Notes under the pieces: generated by a model
Database searches by the model: none
The model's input: the letters and a program-made list of their open reading frames with translations, nothing else
Told to the model about the DNA's origin: nothing
Shown: piece by piece, positions 1-7,919 of the stretch
How positions within the stretch are numbered: position 1 is the stretch's first letter
Layout: each line of letters starts with the position of its first letter
Translations under genes and position numbers: made by a program
NCBI GenBank assembly: GCA_964546505.1
Contig: CAZJJZ010000005.1
Span: forward strand, 1 to 57,952
DNA from: CAZJJZ01 sp964546505
Lineage (GTDB): Bacteria; Patescibacteriota; Gracilibacteria; UBA1369
Length of the DNA: 57,952 nucleotides
Direction of reading: 5' to 3'

Positions 1-31
1 AAAGGTGAAATGGAGAATGAGTGGCCACTGA

Positions 32-59
32 GCCCGCCGCAGGCTGGCCTGCGGCGGGC
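32..59. repeat. Perfect 13-bp GC-rich inverted repeat
   Basis: Arms 32-44 and 47-59 are exact reverse complements with a 2-nt loop. It lies just beyond the stop codon of the leftward ORF at 77-505, where a terminator would sit, but no T-tract follows on either strand. It could be a terminator stem or a small palindromic repeat element. Confidence 0.6.
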
Positions 60-76
60 GATGGTCAGCGACATAC

Positions 77-505
77 TCACCTGCTGAAGTAGCGTTCGGA
101 GTAGCTAGGCCGTGGAGGCCGCGCGGTACTCTGTCTGGCCAAATCGTTGCAGAAATTGTTGAAGGTCTGGCTCTCCGGAACGTACTGCTGCAAAGACAGG
201 AGATGCTCCCTCGACTTCAGCCACTTCTGGTGAGCGATGATGGAGAGTCGGCGATTGGTGTGGTACTGTTGCAAGAGGAAAATCAAGGCGGCGGCACGAT
301 GCACAGACTTCTCGAACCCTCCTTTGCGCTGCAATACGTAGTCAAGCCGCGATTGCCGCTGTTTTTTGACTTCACGAAGCTGCAGATCGAGCGCGCACAC
401 CTGGAAGTAGCTGAGACTGCAGAGCTCACCGGCCATCTTCCAACGCGTGGAGATTTGCTGGTTATCGACGTGCTGATGGTGAGAGAGGGGCATGCTGTTA
501 GACAT
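77..505 (-). CDS. Hypothetical protein, GC-rich orphan ORF
   Basis: This 142-residue ORF starts at ATG 505 with a purine-rich stretch just upstream (AAAGGAATAGG) and ends with TGA. It is basic, rich in Gln, Arg and Ser, and has no signal peptide or membrane segment; I recognise no family. The DNA is visibly more GC-rich than the neighbouring genes, which suggests foreign origin or a small unrelated fragment at the contig end. A rightward ORF (203-577) overlaps it and looks like its antisense shadow. Whether it is translated is uncertain. Confidence 0.35.
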   Translation of the reverse strand: MSNSMPLSHHQHVDNQQISTRWKMAGELCSLSYFQVCALDLQLREVKKQRQSRLDYVLQRKGGFEKSVHRAAALIFLLQQYHTNRRLSIIAHQKWLKSREHLLSLQQYVPESQTFNNFCNDLARQSTARPPRPSYSERYFSR

Positions 506-601
506 TTTTCCTATTCCTTTCTGGTTGGGGTAAACACTTCACCCCCTCATATGAATTGGTTGATGCACATGAGGTGATGAAGTGCCTTGATTTGTCAAAG
601 T

Positions 602-633
602 ACAAAAAACTCTCCCTTTGCCAGGGAGAGTTT
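602..633 (-). terminator. Rho-independent terminator-like hairpin
   Basis: Arms 607-617 and 623-633 form a perfect 11-bp stem with a 5-nt loop. On the minus strand it is followed by six T residues, the classical layout; on the plus strand the T-run is only three. No leftward gene is seen to its right before 852, so what it terminates is unclear. Confidence 0.5.
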
Positions 634-797
634 GAATAGTTGAGATCGATAAATTTACTCCACCCTGGCAAATTTTGAACACACGCAAAGCACCACTCTG
701 TTGGAGTTGAGTGCTTGGAAATGCCAGTTTGAGGATGAAGTAAAAATTTTCATGCTCAGAATATAATTCGATGGAAATTTTTTAGCAAGTTTTTTTG

Positions 798-827
798 TTG
801 TATTTAGTGGGGGCTTAATCATACAAT
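798..827 (+). promoter_or_regulatory. Sigma70-like promoter of the lipoprotein gene
   Basis: TTGTAT (798-803), 18-bp spacer, TACAAT (822-827). Transcription would begin about 15 nt before the ATG at 852. Confidence 0.45.
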
Positions 828-851
828 ACTGTTGTCCAATTAAACTTTATT

Positions 852-1439
852 ATGAAAAAAACTTTTTTAGTTTTGCTGATTTTTTCGGCACTTGTCCTTG
901 CTGCCTGTAGTAATGCTGGTTCAACCACCACCAACTCTGATGGTCAAAGTACAAATTCTGCCGAAAGGACTGTTAGTAAGGTGACAAAAAATCTTAATCC
1001 TTGTGAATTGATGACAGCTGCTGAAGCTCAAGAAGTGATTGGTTCTGCCAGTAAGTTATCACCGACTCCCCAAACTCAAGGAAATATCGCCTTGGCAGGA
1101 CAAAAAATCTGCTATTATGAAGGGGCAACTGCAGAAGACTCTGCATTTGCGCAAATCGCTTTGATCGATCCTGCCGAATTTACAGCCATGTCTGTGAAAG
1201 AGTTGTTTATACAGACCAAGGCCATGTTACAGGAAAGCGAAGGTTTTCAGGAAGTGAGTAATGTGGGGACAATGGCTTATCGCTTAGGTGGCTTGGCGGG
1301 TGGTTTGGAGGTTTATGATGAAAAAAGTAATGCCAGTTTCAAAATCACTTTTAGTCATGGAGCCAATGAAGCTACTGCCGATCAAGAAGCCAGACAAGAA
1401 GCGTTGGCCAGAAGAATTGTGGAAAAACTGAATCGGTAA
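852..1439 (+). CDS. Putative lipoprotein
   Basis: 195 residues. The N-terminus is a lipoprotein signal: two lysines, a hydrophobic stretch and a lipobox LAAC with Cys19 as the predicted lipidation site, so the mature protein should be anchored on the outer face of the membrane. A Ser/Thr-rich linker follows, then a globular region starting near residue 50 with a C-E-L-M-T-A-A-E-A motif and G-S-A, reminiscent of DUF3558-type lipoproteins; that resemblance is weak. Transcribed from its own promoter and converging on the MazG-like gene, it ends at the terminator at 1471. Ligand and role are unknown. Confidence 0.75.
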   Translation: MKKTFLVLLIFSALVLAACSNAGSTTTNSDGQSTNSAERTVSKVTKNLNPCELMTAAEAQEVIGSASKLSPTPQTQGNIALAGQKICYYEGATAEDSAFAQIALIDPAEFTAMSVKELFIQTKAMLQESEGFQEVSNVGTMAYRLGGLAGGLEVYDEKSNASFKITFSHGANEATADQEARQEALARRIVEKLNR

Positions 1440-1440
1440 T

Positions 1441-1767
1441 TTATTGATCCTCTAGTATGATTCTTAATTCAAAGCTGCCTTTCTGGGCAGCTTTTGTTTG
1501 TTGGTATAGATCAACTTCTGTCTTGGTAATGCCATGATACTTCAAGATAGCTTGAATAACTTCCTGTATGTCTGCAATTTCCTCGATGATTTGGTCTCGT
1601 GCCATACTGCTATTTTCTTTTTTGATTTGTAAATATTCGTTGGTTTCCTCAAGCAATTTCTGGTCTAGAGCAAGACCATATTCGGCTTCTTCTGCTTGAT
1701 GGATAACAGCAACTTCCTGGTTGGCAGCAATAATTTGCGGAATAAAATCACGAACTAATTTAGGCAT
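1441..1767 (-). CDS. MazG-like nucleotide pyrophosphohydrolase superfamily protein
   Basis: 108 residues. The N-terminus (MPKLVRDFIPQII) matches the K-L-V-R-D-x-I-P signature of small MazG-like/phosphoribosyl-ATP pyrophosphohydrolase-like proteins, and the helix with E-E-T-N-E-Y and I-I-E-E-I-A-D-I-Q-E-V supplies the E-x-x-E...E-x-x-D metal-binding pattern of this all-alpha superfamily. Members hydrolyse NTPs or dNTPs and often remove damaged nucleotides; the substrate here cannot be told. It is a single gene facing the lipoprotein gene with one base between the stops, and its 3' end contains the terminator hairpin of that neighbour. Confidence 0.75.
   Translation of the reverse strand: MPKLVRDFIPQIIAANQEVAVIHQAEEAEYGLALDQKLLEETNEYLQIKKENSSMARDQIIEEIADIQEVIQAILKYHGITKTEVDLYQQTKAAQKGSFELRIILEDQ
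1471..1500 (+). terminator. Terminator of the lipoprotein gene, inside the convergent gene
   Basis: A 9-bp stem (AAAGCTGCC 1471-1479 with GGCAGCTTT 1486-1494) is followed by a T-rich tract on the plus strand. It lies within the last codons of the leftward MazG-like gene, so both genes share this DNA. Confidence 0.6.
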
Positions 1768-1895
1768 ATCAATAAATATATTTTGTATTACAATACTACT
1801 GATAGTTCAGAAATGTAATCGCTAAATTGTCAGCAAAATATCAGACAAAAAGTTTTAATTTAGCATAATTTCTTTTCAGCCTTCACAAATATACT

Positions 1896-4346
1896 ATGAA
1901 ACTAACTTCACCAACTGGCTTGAAAGAAGCGAATGCTACTATACCCTTGATCACTCCTCCGGAAGTCTATGTTATGCCTCCGATGTTGGAGGTACCAATG
2001 GAACGATTAAATGTGCTGGTTTTAACAGATGGGAATAATCGCGCTATGGGGCTTAATCAGGACTATAGTGAAGGCGGTAAAAACGTGGTCAAAATTGCGC
2101 AATATTTGGCTAGAAGAGGAGATGTGCAAAAAATGCTGGCATGTATTATCTCGAAGGATAATTTTCAGAAACGCAGTGCGGATTTTTTTTGGAAAATGTA
2201 TCAGGCTTTTTTGGGTTTAGGTGTGAATATTTTGAGTAATGGTGTGTTGGTGGAAGACGGCATCGTGATAAAAGTGGAAGGGGATTTGGAAGCCTTGAAA
2301 AGAAAAAATGAAATAGCGTCACTGTTGGCGGATGCGATAGAACGTGTTTGCAAATTAACCAACTTGGTGAAAAAACCTCAGATGGAATTGGTTTTAGGTG
2401 TCAATTACGATCAAACCATTGCCTGTAAACATCAGGTCAATTTGTTGTTTAGATCTGGTATGGAAGAGTCGGGCGCGGTCCGGGCTAGTGGCATACAAGC
2501 AAGTCCTGGTATGCTCAGTAAAGGCTCAACAACTTTATGGCCGAATGTAAGTAATCAGGAAATTGGTGAAATCATTGATCAGGCGAAAAATCATTTTGCA
2601 TGTCATCCCAAATTTTTGACTGAAGGATACAAAATAACAGAGGCATTAACTTTGGTGCGATATTTATTGTCAGATTCTTTGATGAGGGCTAAGGTAACCA
2701 TACCTTTGAGTGAAAACACCAAACCTTTGCAAAGTGCTTTTTCCAAGTTAGCTAATTTGGATACAACCTATCAATCACTGGCTTTGGAAGATAGAAAAAT
2801 GTCTTTGGCAATGAATATTCCGCCCCAACCTACGCAAGAAGAACCAATCTATGATGTAGCTATTGCACCAGGTCAAACTGGTCAAATCTTACTGCCTCTT
2901 TCGCCCCAATTGGATTATGCTACCATATTTGAATGTCCGCAAAACAACTTGGAAGCTATTTGTAAAAAGATTCGTTCAGCAATTGAATTTTCCTTAAAGC
3001 ATGTCAGTTTGAAAGGCGCAGAAAGAAAAATGAAATCTGAACCACCACCCTGGGAAGACGACCAGCGCAAAAGTTTGGATTTGTTGAGCATTAATTCAGT
3101 GCAAAGAAAACAAAAGATTATGTCTTTGACTGCCGATTTTCAAAACGCTAGTGAAGTGGTGGAAGCGTCAGAGCAACAGCAAGAAAAATTTTTGCAGGCG
3201 GCCGATTTTTTTGTCGCTGAAATTTTGTCATGGGTGCAGGAACACGGGGGAACTTTGACTGAAAAAAAGCATTGGTTGGCAGGGGTGAATTATTCCTTGA
3301 CAGCTTTTTTTATGTGCTTTAATCCTGAGCGTGAAGATTGGCTTACTGCTGCGGAATGGACAGCTAAATATATGCAAACTGTTTATCATTTGGATGAAGC
3401 GATCTTTGATAAAGAGTTAGAAGGAGAGACTCATGCAGCTAAAATGCTGCGCCTGGAAGGCTATGCCTCTCTATATCAAGACCTATTTAAAGGTAGAAGA
3501 CCAAAGGTAAAGAATGGGCAACCTGTGGCGGCAGAAGAACACCAAATCTTGACTGAAAAGGTGGCAATATGGCGAGCATTTGAGAAAGAGTTTGCCCGGA
3601 CTGCTCATAAGCAAATTTGGAAATTATGGCAGGAAGAAATTTATCGTTTCGCTGGTTGTAGCTTGAATGAGAATAGAGATGCTAGTTTTCAACACCCGGC
3701 AACCAGATATTTGGAAAATGACTTTCAGGAGCAAAGAGTTTTACGCTGGGCAGGGCAGAAGATTTCCGGCATGGTCGAGTCCAGATTGCAGAAATTATTT
3801 GCTTTGGCGCGTCATGAAAATGATTTTGACTTAGTAAAGACAGAAGTTAATTTGTGGCATTATTTATATCGGATTGAAGCGAGTATGGGAGCTGGGCAGA
3901 CCTATCTGACGATTTGTTTGGGCTTACCCAAAGCTCGATTTAATCCTGAAAATCTCAAAGTAATCCATGATATAGCTATTTTAAGTAATTGTTATTATCG
4001 CATATTAAATGATTTAAGCGGCAAGATGAAACGTAATTTGGATGATCGGGAAAATAAAGAAGATTCTTTGGAGATTATGAAAAATTATTTTGCACTGCAC
4101 GAATCAGATTACGATGCGTCTCTGCAGGCAATTACCTATTTGAAGGATTTGGCTGACACCATAGCGCAAGAATTACAGCAGTTGGGCGAAAAAATTAAAG
4201 ACGATCTTCCCGAGTTGAAAATTGCCATGGATCGCACAGTAATTGCTAAAGATTTGTACACTGAAGGTCACTATAGAACTTTGGAACGATCTAGCGTTAA
4301 TCAAATAATCAAAAAAAGATTCTCAGTTGGTTTTAGTAAAAATTAA
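1896..4346 (+). CDS. Fused cis-prenyltransferase-like / class I terpene-synthase-like protein
   Basis: 816 residues with no signal peptide or membrane helix. Residues about 38-235 resemble undecaprenyl diphosphate synthase: T-D-G-N-N-R at 44-49 (family M-D-G-N-G-R-W, Asp45 being the catalytic Asp), S-K-D-N-F-Q-K-R near 86 (family S-x-E-N-W-x-R-P), V-N-Y near 169, F-R-S-G at 185-188 (family I-R-T-G-G) and L-W-P at 214-216. The His of the family G-H motif and the late metal-binding Glu are not visible. Residues about 425-816 are helical and resemble class I terpene synthases: an acidic motif L-D-E-A-I-F-D-K-E (499-507), an Arg at 659 in Y-L-Y-R exactly 46 residues before N-D at 705-706, then K/R/D/E-rich residues resembling a degenerate NSE motif. 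The two families use prenyl diphosphates; the product here is unknown. A histidine kinase gene follows after 7 nt. Confidence 0.6.
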   Translation: MKLTSPTGLKEANATIPLITPPEVYVMPPMLEVPMERLNVLVLTDGNNRAMGLNQDYSEGGKNVVKIAQYLARRGDVQKMLACIISKDNFQKRSADFFWKMYQAFLGLGVNILSNGVLVEDGIVIKVEGDLEALKRKNEIASLLADAIERVCKLTNLVKKPQMELVLGVNYDQTIACKHQVNLLFRSGMEESGAVRASGIQASPGMLSKGSTTLWPNVSNQEIGEIIDQAKNHFACHPKFLTEGYKITEALTLVRYLLSDSLMRAKVTIPLSENTKPLQSAFSKLANLDTTYQSLALEDRKMSLAMNIPPQPTQEEPIYDVAIAPGQTGQILLPLSPQLDYATIFECPQNNLEAICKKIRSAIEFSLKHVSLKGAERKMKSEPPPWEDDQRKSLDLLSINSVQRKQKIMSLTADFQNASEVVEASEQQQEKFLQAADFFVAEILSWVQEHGGTLTEKKHWLAGVNYSLTAFFMCFNPEREDWLTAAEWTAKYMQTVYHLDEAIFDKELEGETHAAKMLRLEGYASLYQDLFKGRRPKVKNGQPVAAEEHQILTEKVAIWRAFEKEFARTAHKQIWKLWQEEIYRFAGCSLNENRDASFQHPATRYLENDFQEQRVLRWAGQKISGMVESRLQKLFALARHENDFDLVKTEVNLWHYLYRIEASMGAGQTYLTICLGLPKARFNPENLKVIHDIAILSNCYYRILNDLSGKMKRNLDDRENKEDSLEIMKNYFALHESDYDASLQAITYLKDLADTIAQELQQLGEKIKDDLPELKIAMDRTVIAKDLYTEGHYRTLERSSVNQIIKKRFSVGFSKN

Positions 4347-4353
4347 ATTACAC

Positions 4354-5673
4354 ATGTCACCACAAATTGAATTATCTGCTCTCATCACTGATATCAATAA
4401 AATTGCCCAGAGTATTTTGGGAGATGAAGCTTCAGCTGATGTTGCCCTGAATATTCTCAAGACTTTGAGGACACAATTTAACGCTTATGGAGGTGTAATT
4501 TATCTCTATGATGAGGAATGCAAATCATTGGTAACTCATGCTTTTTCACAAAATGCCTACATCAATTCCGCGCTCAAGAAAATTTTGGGGAGTTTGGATA
4601 GGTATCGTTTTCCAATTGAAGCAAAAAACTATATTTCTAAAAGTTTCCGAGAAAATGTGATACTGCGTTCTACGCGTTTAAGTGATTTTTTCAAAGAAGT
4701 GTTGGATGCCAGATTCGTGGATAATGTTCAAAAAATATTGGGTGTTAAATTGATTGTCACTGTGCCGATTGCGGTCAAAGAAAAAGTGATTGGAGTTTTG
4801 TTTGTAGCTTTCAAGAGAAGTACAGGACTGACTCAGGAAGCGATGGATTTGTTGAATTTTTACGCCAATTTGTCGGGTATCGCTATTCAGAACTATCAGA
4901 AGAATTTAGAGCTGGGCAATAAATATGAGATGGAGAAAAACACCACCATCATGTTCAGTCATGAAATTAAAACGCCAATTGCCATCGCTTTTCAAGAGGC
5001 ACAGTTAATGGCGAGTAATTTAGCTGGCGCAACTGCAGAAAACTGGCAGGAGTTGGTGACCAAAGCCAAGCTCAATCTGGAGGTGATGTTAAAAAGTTTA
5101 CGACGCATTGAGTATGCCAGTTCATCAATTTTTACTTTGCGTGAAGTGGAGGGTGATTTTCCGGCTGCAGTCAATGTGATAGATTTGGACTTACACTTTG
5201 CGCCGATTGTGAAGCTTTTTAGTAAAAAGGCAGAAGAAAAAAAGCTAAGTTTTCATTATCATTTCAAGCAAAAGCAGGAGAGATTGTATGCGGCTTTGGT
5301 GCAGTTGGAACAGGTGTTGATCATTTTACTCGATAATGCCTTGAAATATACACCAGCAGGTTTTGTGGAAGTGACGGTGGTGGCAAACTCCAAAACAGTG
5401 AAATTGACCGTGATTGATAGCGGCTTAGGCATTCCGGCGGCCCAAAGACAAAAGATTTTTGAGCGTTTTTATCGCTATCACAGTTTGATGAGTAGACGTG
5501 TGGAGGGGTTGGGATTGGGCCTTTATATTGCCGGCAAAATTGTGGCAAAATTAAATGGTAAGATCGATATTCAATCGGGTAAGTTAGGCAAGGGCACGGT
5601 TTTTTCTGTAGAGATTCCCGTATTCAAAAAACTATTGGTCAAAAATAAAATATTACTGACAAAGCAGACTTAG
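4354..5673 (+). CDS. Soluble GAF-domain sensor histidine kinase
   Basis: 439 residues from ATG 4354, which lies 7 nt after the preceding stop; an in-frame TTG at 4327 would overlap that gene and is less likely. Residues about 20-185 look like a GAF domain, a small-ligand or redox sensor fold. The HisKA dimerisation helix carries F-S-H-E-I-K-T-P with His203 as the phosphorylated residue. The ATPase domain shows the N box (L-D-N-A-L-K-Y-T-P, Asn328), G1 (D-S-G-L-G, 355-359), F box (F-E-R-F-Y) and G2 (G-L-G-L-G-L, 385-390), so the kinase looks active. There is no membrane segment: it should sense a cytosolic signal, plausibly one linked to the prenyl enzyme encoded upstream (inference). Its partner is the regulator at 5732. 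Confidence 0.88.
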   Translation: MSPQIELSALITDINKIAQSILGDEASADVALNILKTLRTQFNAYGGVIYLYDEECKSLVTHAFSQNAYINSALKKILGSLDRYRFPIEAKNYISKSFRENVILRSTRLSDFFKEVLDARFVDNVQKILGVKLIVTVPIAVKEKVIGVLFVAFKRSTGLTQEAMDLLNFYANLSGIAIQNYQKNLELGNKYEMEKNTTIMFSHEIKTPIAIAFQEAQLMASNLAGATAENWQELVTKAKLNLEVMLKSLRRIEYASSSIFTLREVEGDFPAAVNVIDLDLHFAPIVKLFSKKAEEKKLSFHYHFKQKQERLYAALVQLEQVLIILLDNALKYTPAGFVEVTVVANSKTVKLTVIDSGLGIPAAQRQKIFERFYRYHSLMSRRVEGLGLGLYIAGKIVAKLNGKIDIQSGKLGKGTVFSVEIPVFKKLLVKNKILLTKQT

Positions 5674-5731
5674 GTCTGGCATTCATTCGTTTCTTTGGTT
5701 ATATTGAAATATCTAATTTACCCCCATCAAT

Positions 5732-6403
5732 ATGAAAGTATTAATCATTGAGGATGAAGAACAATTGAGTCAATTGGTGAAGCAAGTAGTAGAGAAGGAA
5801 GGTAATGTGGTTACTTGTGTGGATTCTATAGAAGAGGCATTACAAAAAAACTATCAGTATACACATGATATAGTCATACTGGATTTGATGCTAGTTGGCA
5901 AACGGGGTGAATATTTCGTTCAGGAAGTCAGAAAAAATCGTTTATCTATACCTATTCTGGTGATGAGTGCTTTGCAAACCACTTCCTCCAAAATTGAATT
6001 ACTCAATATTGGTGCTGATGATTATTTGACTAAGCCATTTGATTCAAATGAATTGATTGCTCGTTTAAATAGTTTGTATCGACGCTCATTAAACATCAGT
6101 CAAAAAGAAGAAATGGCTTTTGAAAAATTGACCTATTTAACCGGATCTAATCGGGTAAAAATTGGTGATCAGGAAATTAAATTAACCAAAAAAGAGGGGG
6201 AATTATTGGAAATTTTAATCTCCAATCACGGTAAAACAGTGCGAGCTGAAGATTTGATACGAAAATTATGGGGTTCCAAAGTCAGCTATCATTCCAATGT
6301 TTTACAAGCCTGTGTGCGCCGTTTGCGCAAGAAGATAGAGTCCGGAGAAAGGCCTGAACTGATTATTAATCATCACGGAATAGGCTATTCCATCAACGTT
6401 TAG
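5732..6403 (+). CDS. OmpR/PhoB-family response regulator
   Basis: 223 residues. The receiver domain has the acidic pair Glu7-Asp8 (I-E-D-E-E), phosphoacceptor Asp51 (V-I-L-D-L-M-L) and Lys101 in T-K-P-F. Residues about 130-223 form the winged-helix DNA-binding domain, with the typical E-L-L-E-I-L and H-S-N-V-L-Q-A-C-V-R-R-L-R-K-K-I pattern and a final G-I-G-Y. It lies 58 nt downstream of the histidine kinase and ends at a strong terminator, so the fused prenyl enzyme, kinase and regulator probably form one unit. Target promoters cannot be deduced. Confidence 0.92.
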   Translation: MKVLIIEDEEQLSQLVKQVVEKEGNVVTCVDSIEEALQKNYQYTHDIVILDLMLVGKRGEYFVQEVRKNRLSIPILVMSALQTTSSKIELLNIGADDYLTKPFDSNELIARLNSLYRRSLNISQKEEMAFEKLTYLTGSNRVKIGDQEIKLTKKEGELLEILISNHGKTVRAEDLIRKLWGSKVSYHSNVLQACVRRLRKKIESGERPELIINHHGIGYSINV

Positions 6404-6420
6404 AGTCTAATTTCAATACC

Positions 6421-6450
6421 AAAAAGCGGGAAATAAACATCCCGCTTTTT
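6421..6450. terminator. Bidirectional rho-independent terminator
   Basis: An 11-bp perfect stem (6421-6431 with 6440-6450) is flanked by A- and T-runs, so it works on both strands. It separates the response regulator from the convergent DUF1993 gene. Confidence 0.85.
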
Positions 6451-6989
6451 TAGCTTTTTAGAGGCAATGGTCCCAGATAATCATTTTTGCCTATATCACA
6501 GCCATTTTTACGTAATATGGCATATGCTGTGGCTACGTGGAAATAAAAGTTGGGTAGTAAATATTGAGTAGCATAATCAAAACCAGTGAAGTGTTGATCT
6601 TTGAAATAAGGCAAAGTTACTTGTATATCTTCTTTACCGATAATTTGTTCCGGTTTGATAGTTTCTAAATATTGCAGAGTTTTATTGATGCGTGCTTTCA
6701 ATTCTTCAATTGTTTTTTCATTATCTTCGAATTTAGGAATTTCCACTTGCGCCAATCTTCCAGCTCCACCTTTGGCATTGTCGCAGGCCATTTGAATTTG
6801 GCGGGCTAATGAAAACTGGTCGAAAACTAATCGATCATTCAAAAGATTTTCGATTTGGGTATTTGCTGGATGCCAGGCAGTGGCTTTACTTTCTGCAAGC
6901 TTGGTGGCTTTATCCAAAATGCTAGACAGATTCTGCAGGCCCTTGGTAAGGGCGGGTATGGTGATGCTGTATAAATTTATTTGTGACAT
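6450..6989 (-). CDS. DUF1993 family protein
   Basis: 179 residues. The start (S-I-T-I-P-A-L-T-K-G-L), the F-D-Q-F-x-L-A-R-Q-I-Q segment and L-P-N-F-Y-F-H-V-A-T-A-Y-A-I-L-R at the end match DUF1993, a DinB-like four-helix family of unknown function found in diverse bacteria. There is no signal or membrane segment. It starts 2 nt after the stop of the DUF72 gene, so the two are co-transcribed and probably translationally coupled. Confidence 0.8.
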   Translation of the reverse strand: MSQINLYSITIPALTKGLQNLSSILDKATKLAESKATAWHPANTQIENLLNDRLVFDQFSLARQIQMACDNAKGGAGRLAQVEIPKFEDNEKTIEELKARINKTLQYLETIKPEQIIGKEDIQVTLPYFKDQHFTGFDYATQYLLPNFYFHVATAYAILRKNGCDIGKNDYLGPLPLKS

Positions 6990-6991
6990 GC

Positions 6992-7795
6992 TTATTGATT
7001 GTTAATAAGTTTCTTATTGTAATTATTTTTGTCTTTGTCGCCAAGCTTAAATTCTCCTTTGGGTTGTAGAAGTTCTAAAAGGGTTTGTGCATTATCCACA
7101 GCGTAACCACCCACATCATTGTTAAAATAAACATAAACATCCAAATTTTCGGCCAGGTATTGTTTGATTTTGGTGGCTACTTTTTGTAGTGCACGTTTAG
7201 GATATTTAGAAGAGTAAACTGCGATGGCGCCATGCATTCTAATGTAGACAAAATGTCCGATGTTTTGCTCTATCATTGGCCATTTTTGAGAGTTCGCAAT
7301 GACTAAGGTGAAAAATAACTGGGACTGTTTAAATAGGTCGATTACTTCCTGGTCAAACCAACTATCATGACGAAATTCGAAAGCATAAAGCAATTCTGGA
7401 GCGGTGTTTTGTAAAATTTGCAGGAATTCTTTTAAGCGCGCTAGGTTTTTGGCGAAGCGAGGCGGTAATTGAATCAAAATTGGTCCTAATTTTTCTCTCA
7501 ACTCGGTAATATTGGTCAAAAAATTTTGCCATGGTTCTTGGGAGTCTAGCAGTCTTTTACGGTGGGTGATGTAGCGGGAAAGTTTGACCGCAAAGCGAAA
7601 ATCCGCAGGTACTTTGGATTGCCAATTCTGAAAAGTTTTAATTGGGGGTAAACGGTAAAAGGTGACATTCAATTCCAGGGTTTTGAAATGTTTTCCAAAA
7701 AAGGTTAAATGTTCTTTTTGAGGTATATCGCCATAAAATTTGGGACCCCAATCCTTATATTCAAACCCGGATGTGCCGATGTAAAATGTTGCCAT
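6992..7795 (-). CDS. DUF72 (YecE-like) protein
   Basis: 267 residues from ATG 7795; an in-frame GTG at 7810 is an alternative. The sequence opens with F-Y-I-G-T-S-G-F-E-Y-K-D-W, then F-K-T-L-E-L-N-V-T-F-Y-R-L-P, and continues with F-R-F-A-V-K, L-I-Q-L-P-P and A-F-E-F-R-H-D-S-W, the hallmark segments of the DUF72 TIM-barrel family. The biochemical function is not established; some authors link the family to nucleic-acid metabolism. First gene of a two-gene leftward unit with the DUF1993 gene. Confidence 0.85.
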   Translation of the reverse strand: MATFYIGTSGFEYKDWGPKFYGDIPQKEHLTFFGKHFKTLELNVTFYRLPPIKTFQNWQSKVPADFRFAVKLSRYITHRKRLLDSQEPWQNFLTNITELREKLGPILIQLPPRFAKNLARLKEFLQILQNTAPELLYAFEFRHDSWFDQEVIDLFKQSQLFFTLVIANSQKWPMIEQNIGHFVYIRMHGAIAVYSSKYPKRALQKVATKIKQYLAENLDVYVYFNNDVGGYAVDNAQTLLELLQPKGEFKLGDKDKNNYNKKLINNQ

Positions 7796-7863
7796 CCTGT
7801 ATTTTAACACTTTAGAATGGCTGGTGGGAGGTGTGTTTTTGATTTGTCATAAATATCCAGCTC

Positions 7864-7891
7864 TTTACAAGAAGGTAAATCTTTCTATAAT
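7864..7891 (+). promoter_or_regulatory. Sigma70-like promoter of the gene at 7920
   Basis: TTTACA (7864-7869), 16-bp spacer, TATAAT (7886-7891), giving a leader of roughly 20 nt before ATG 7920. Confidence 0.55.
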
Positions 7892-7919
7892 TTAACTGAA
7901 AATTTGCTTACATTTTTTT

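Larger units (their letters stand above)
506..851. other. Intergenic region 506-851
   Basis: About 346 bases without a supported gene. It contains a hairpin at 607-633 and the likely promoter of the lipoprotein gene at 798-827. Nothing else was recognised. Confidence 0.5.

Noticed and set aside
203..577. Rightward 124-codon ORF overlapping the 77-505 gene
   Set aside because: Antisense to a better-supported ORF; its start lacks a ribosome-binding site and the sequence looks like a reverse-frame translation.
1896..4346. Alternative genetic code (UGA as Gly or Trp) as in Gracilibacteria or SR1
   Set aside because: UGA acts as stop in several clear genes (SDR at 15910, recO at 47371, the ORF at 77), and no conserved protein is broken by in-frame UGA.
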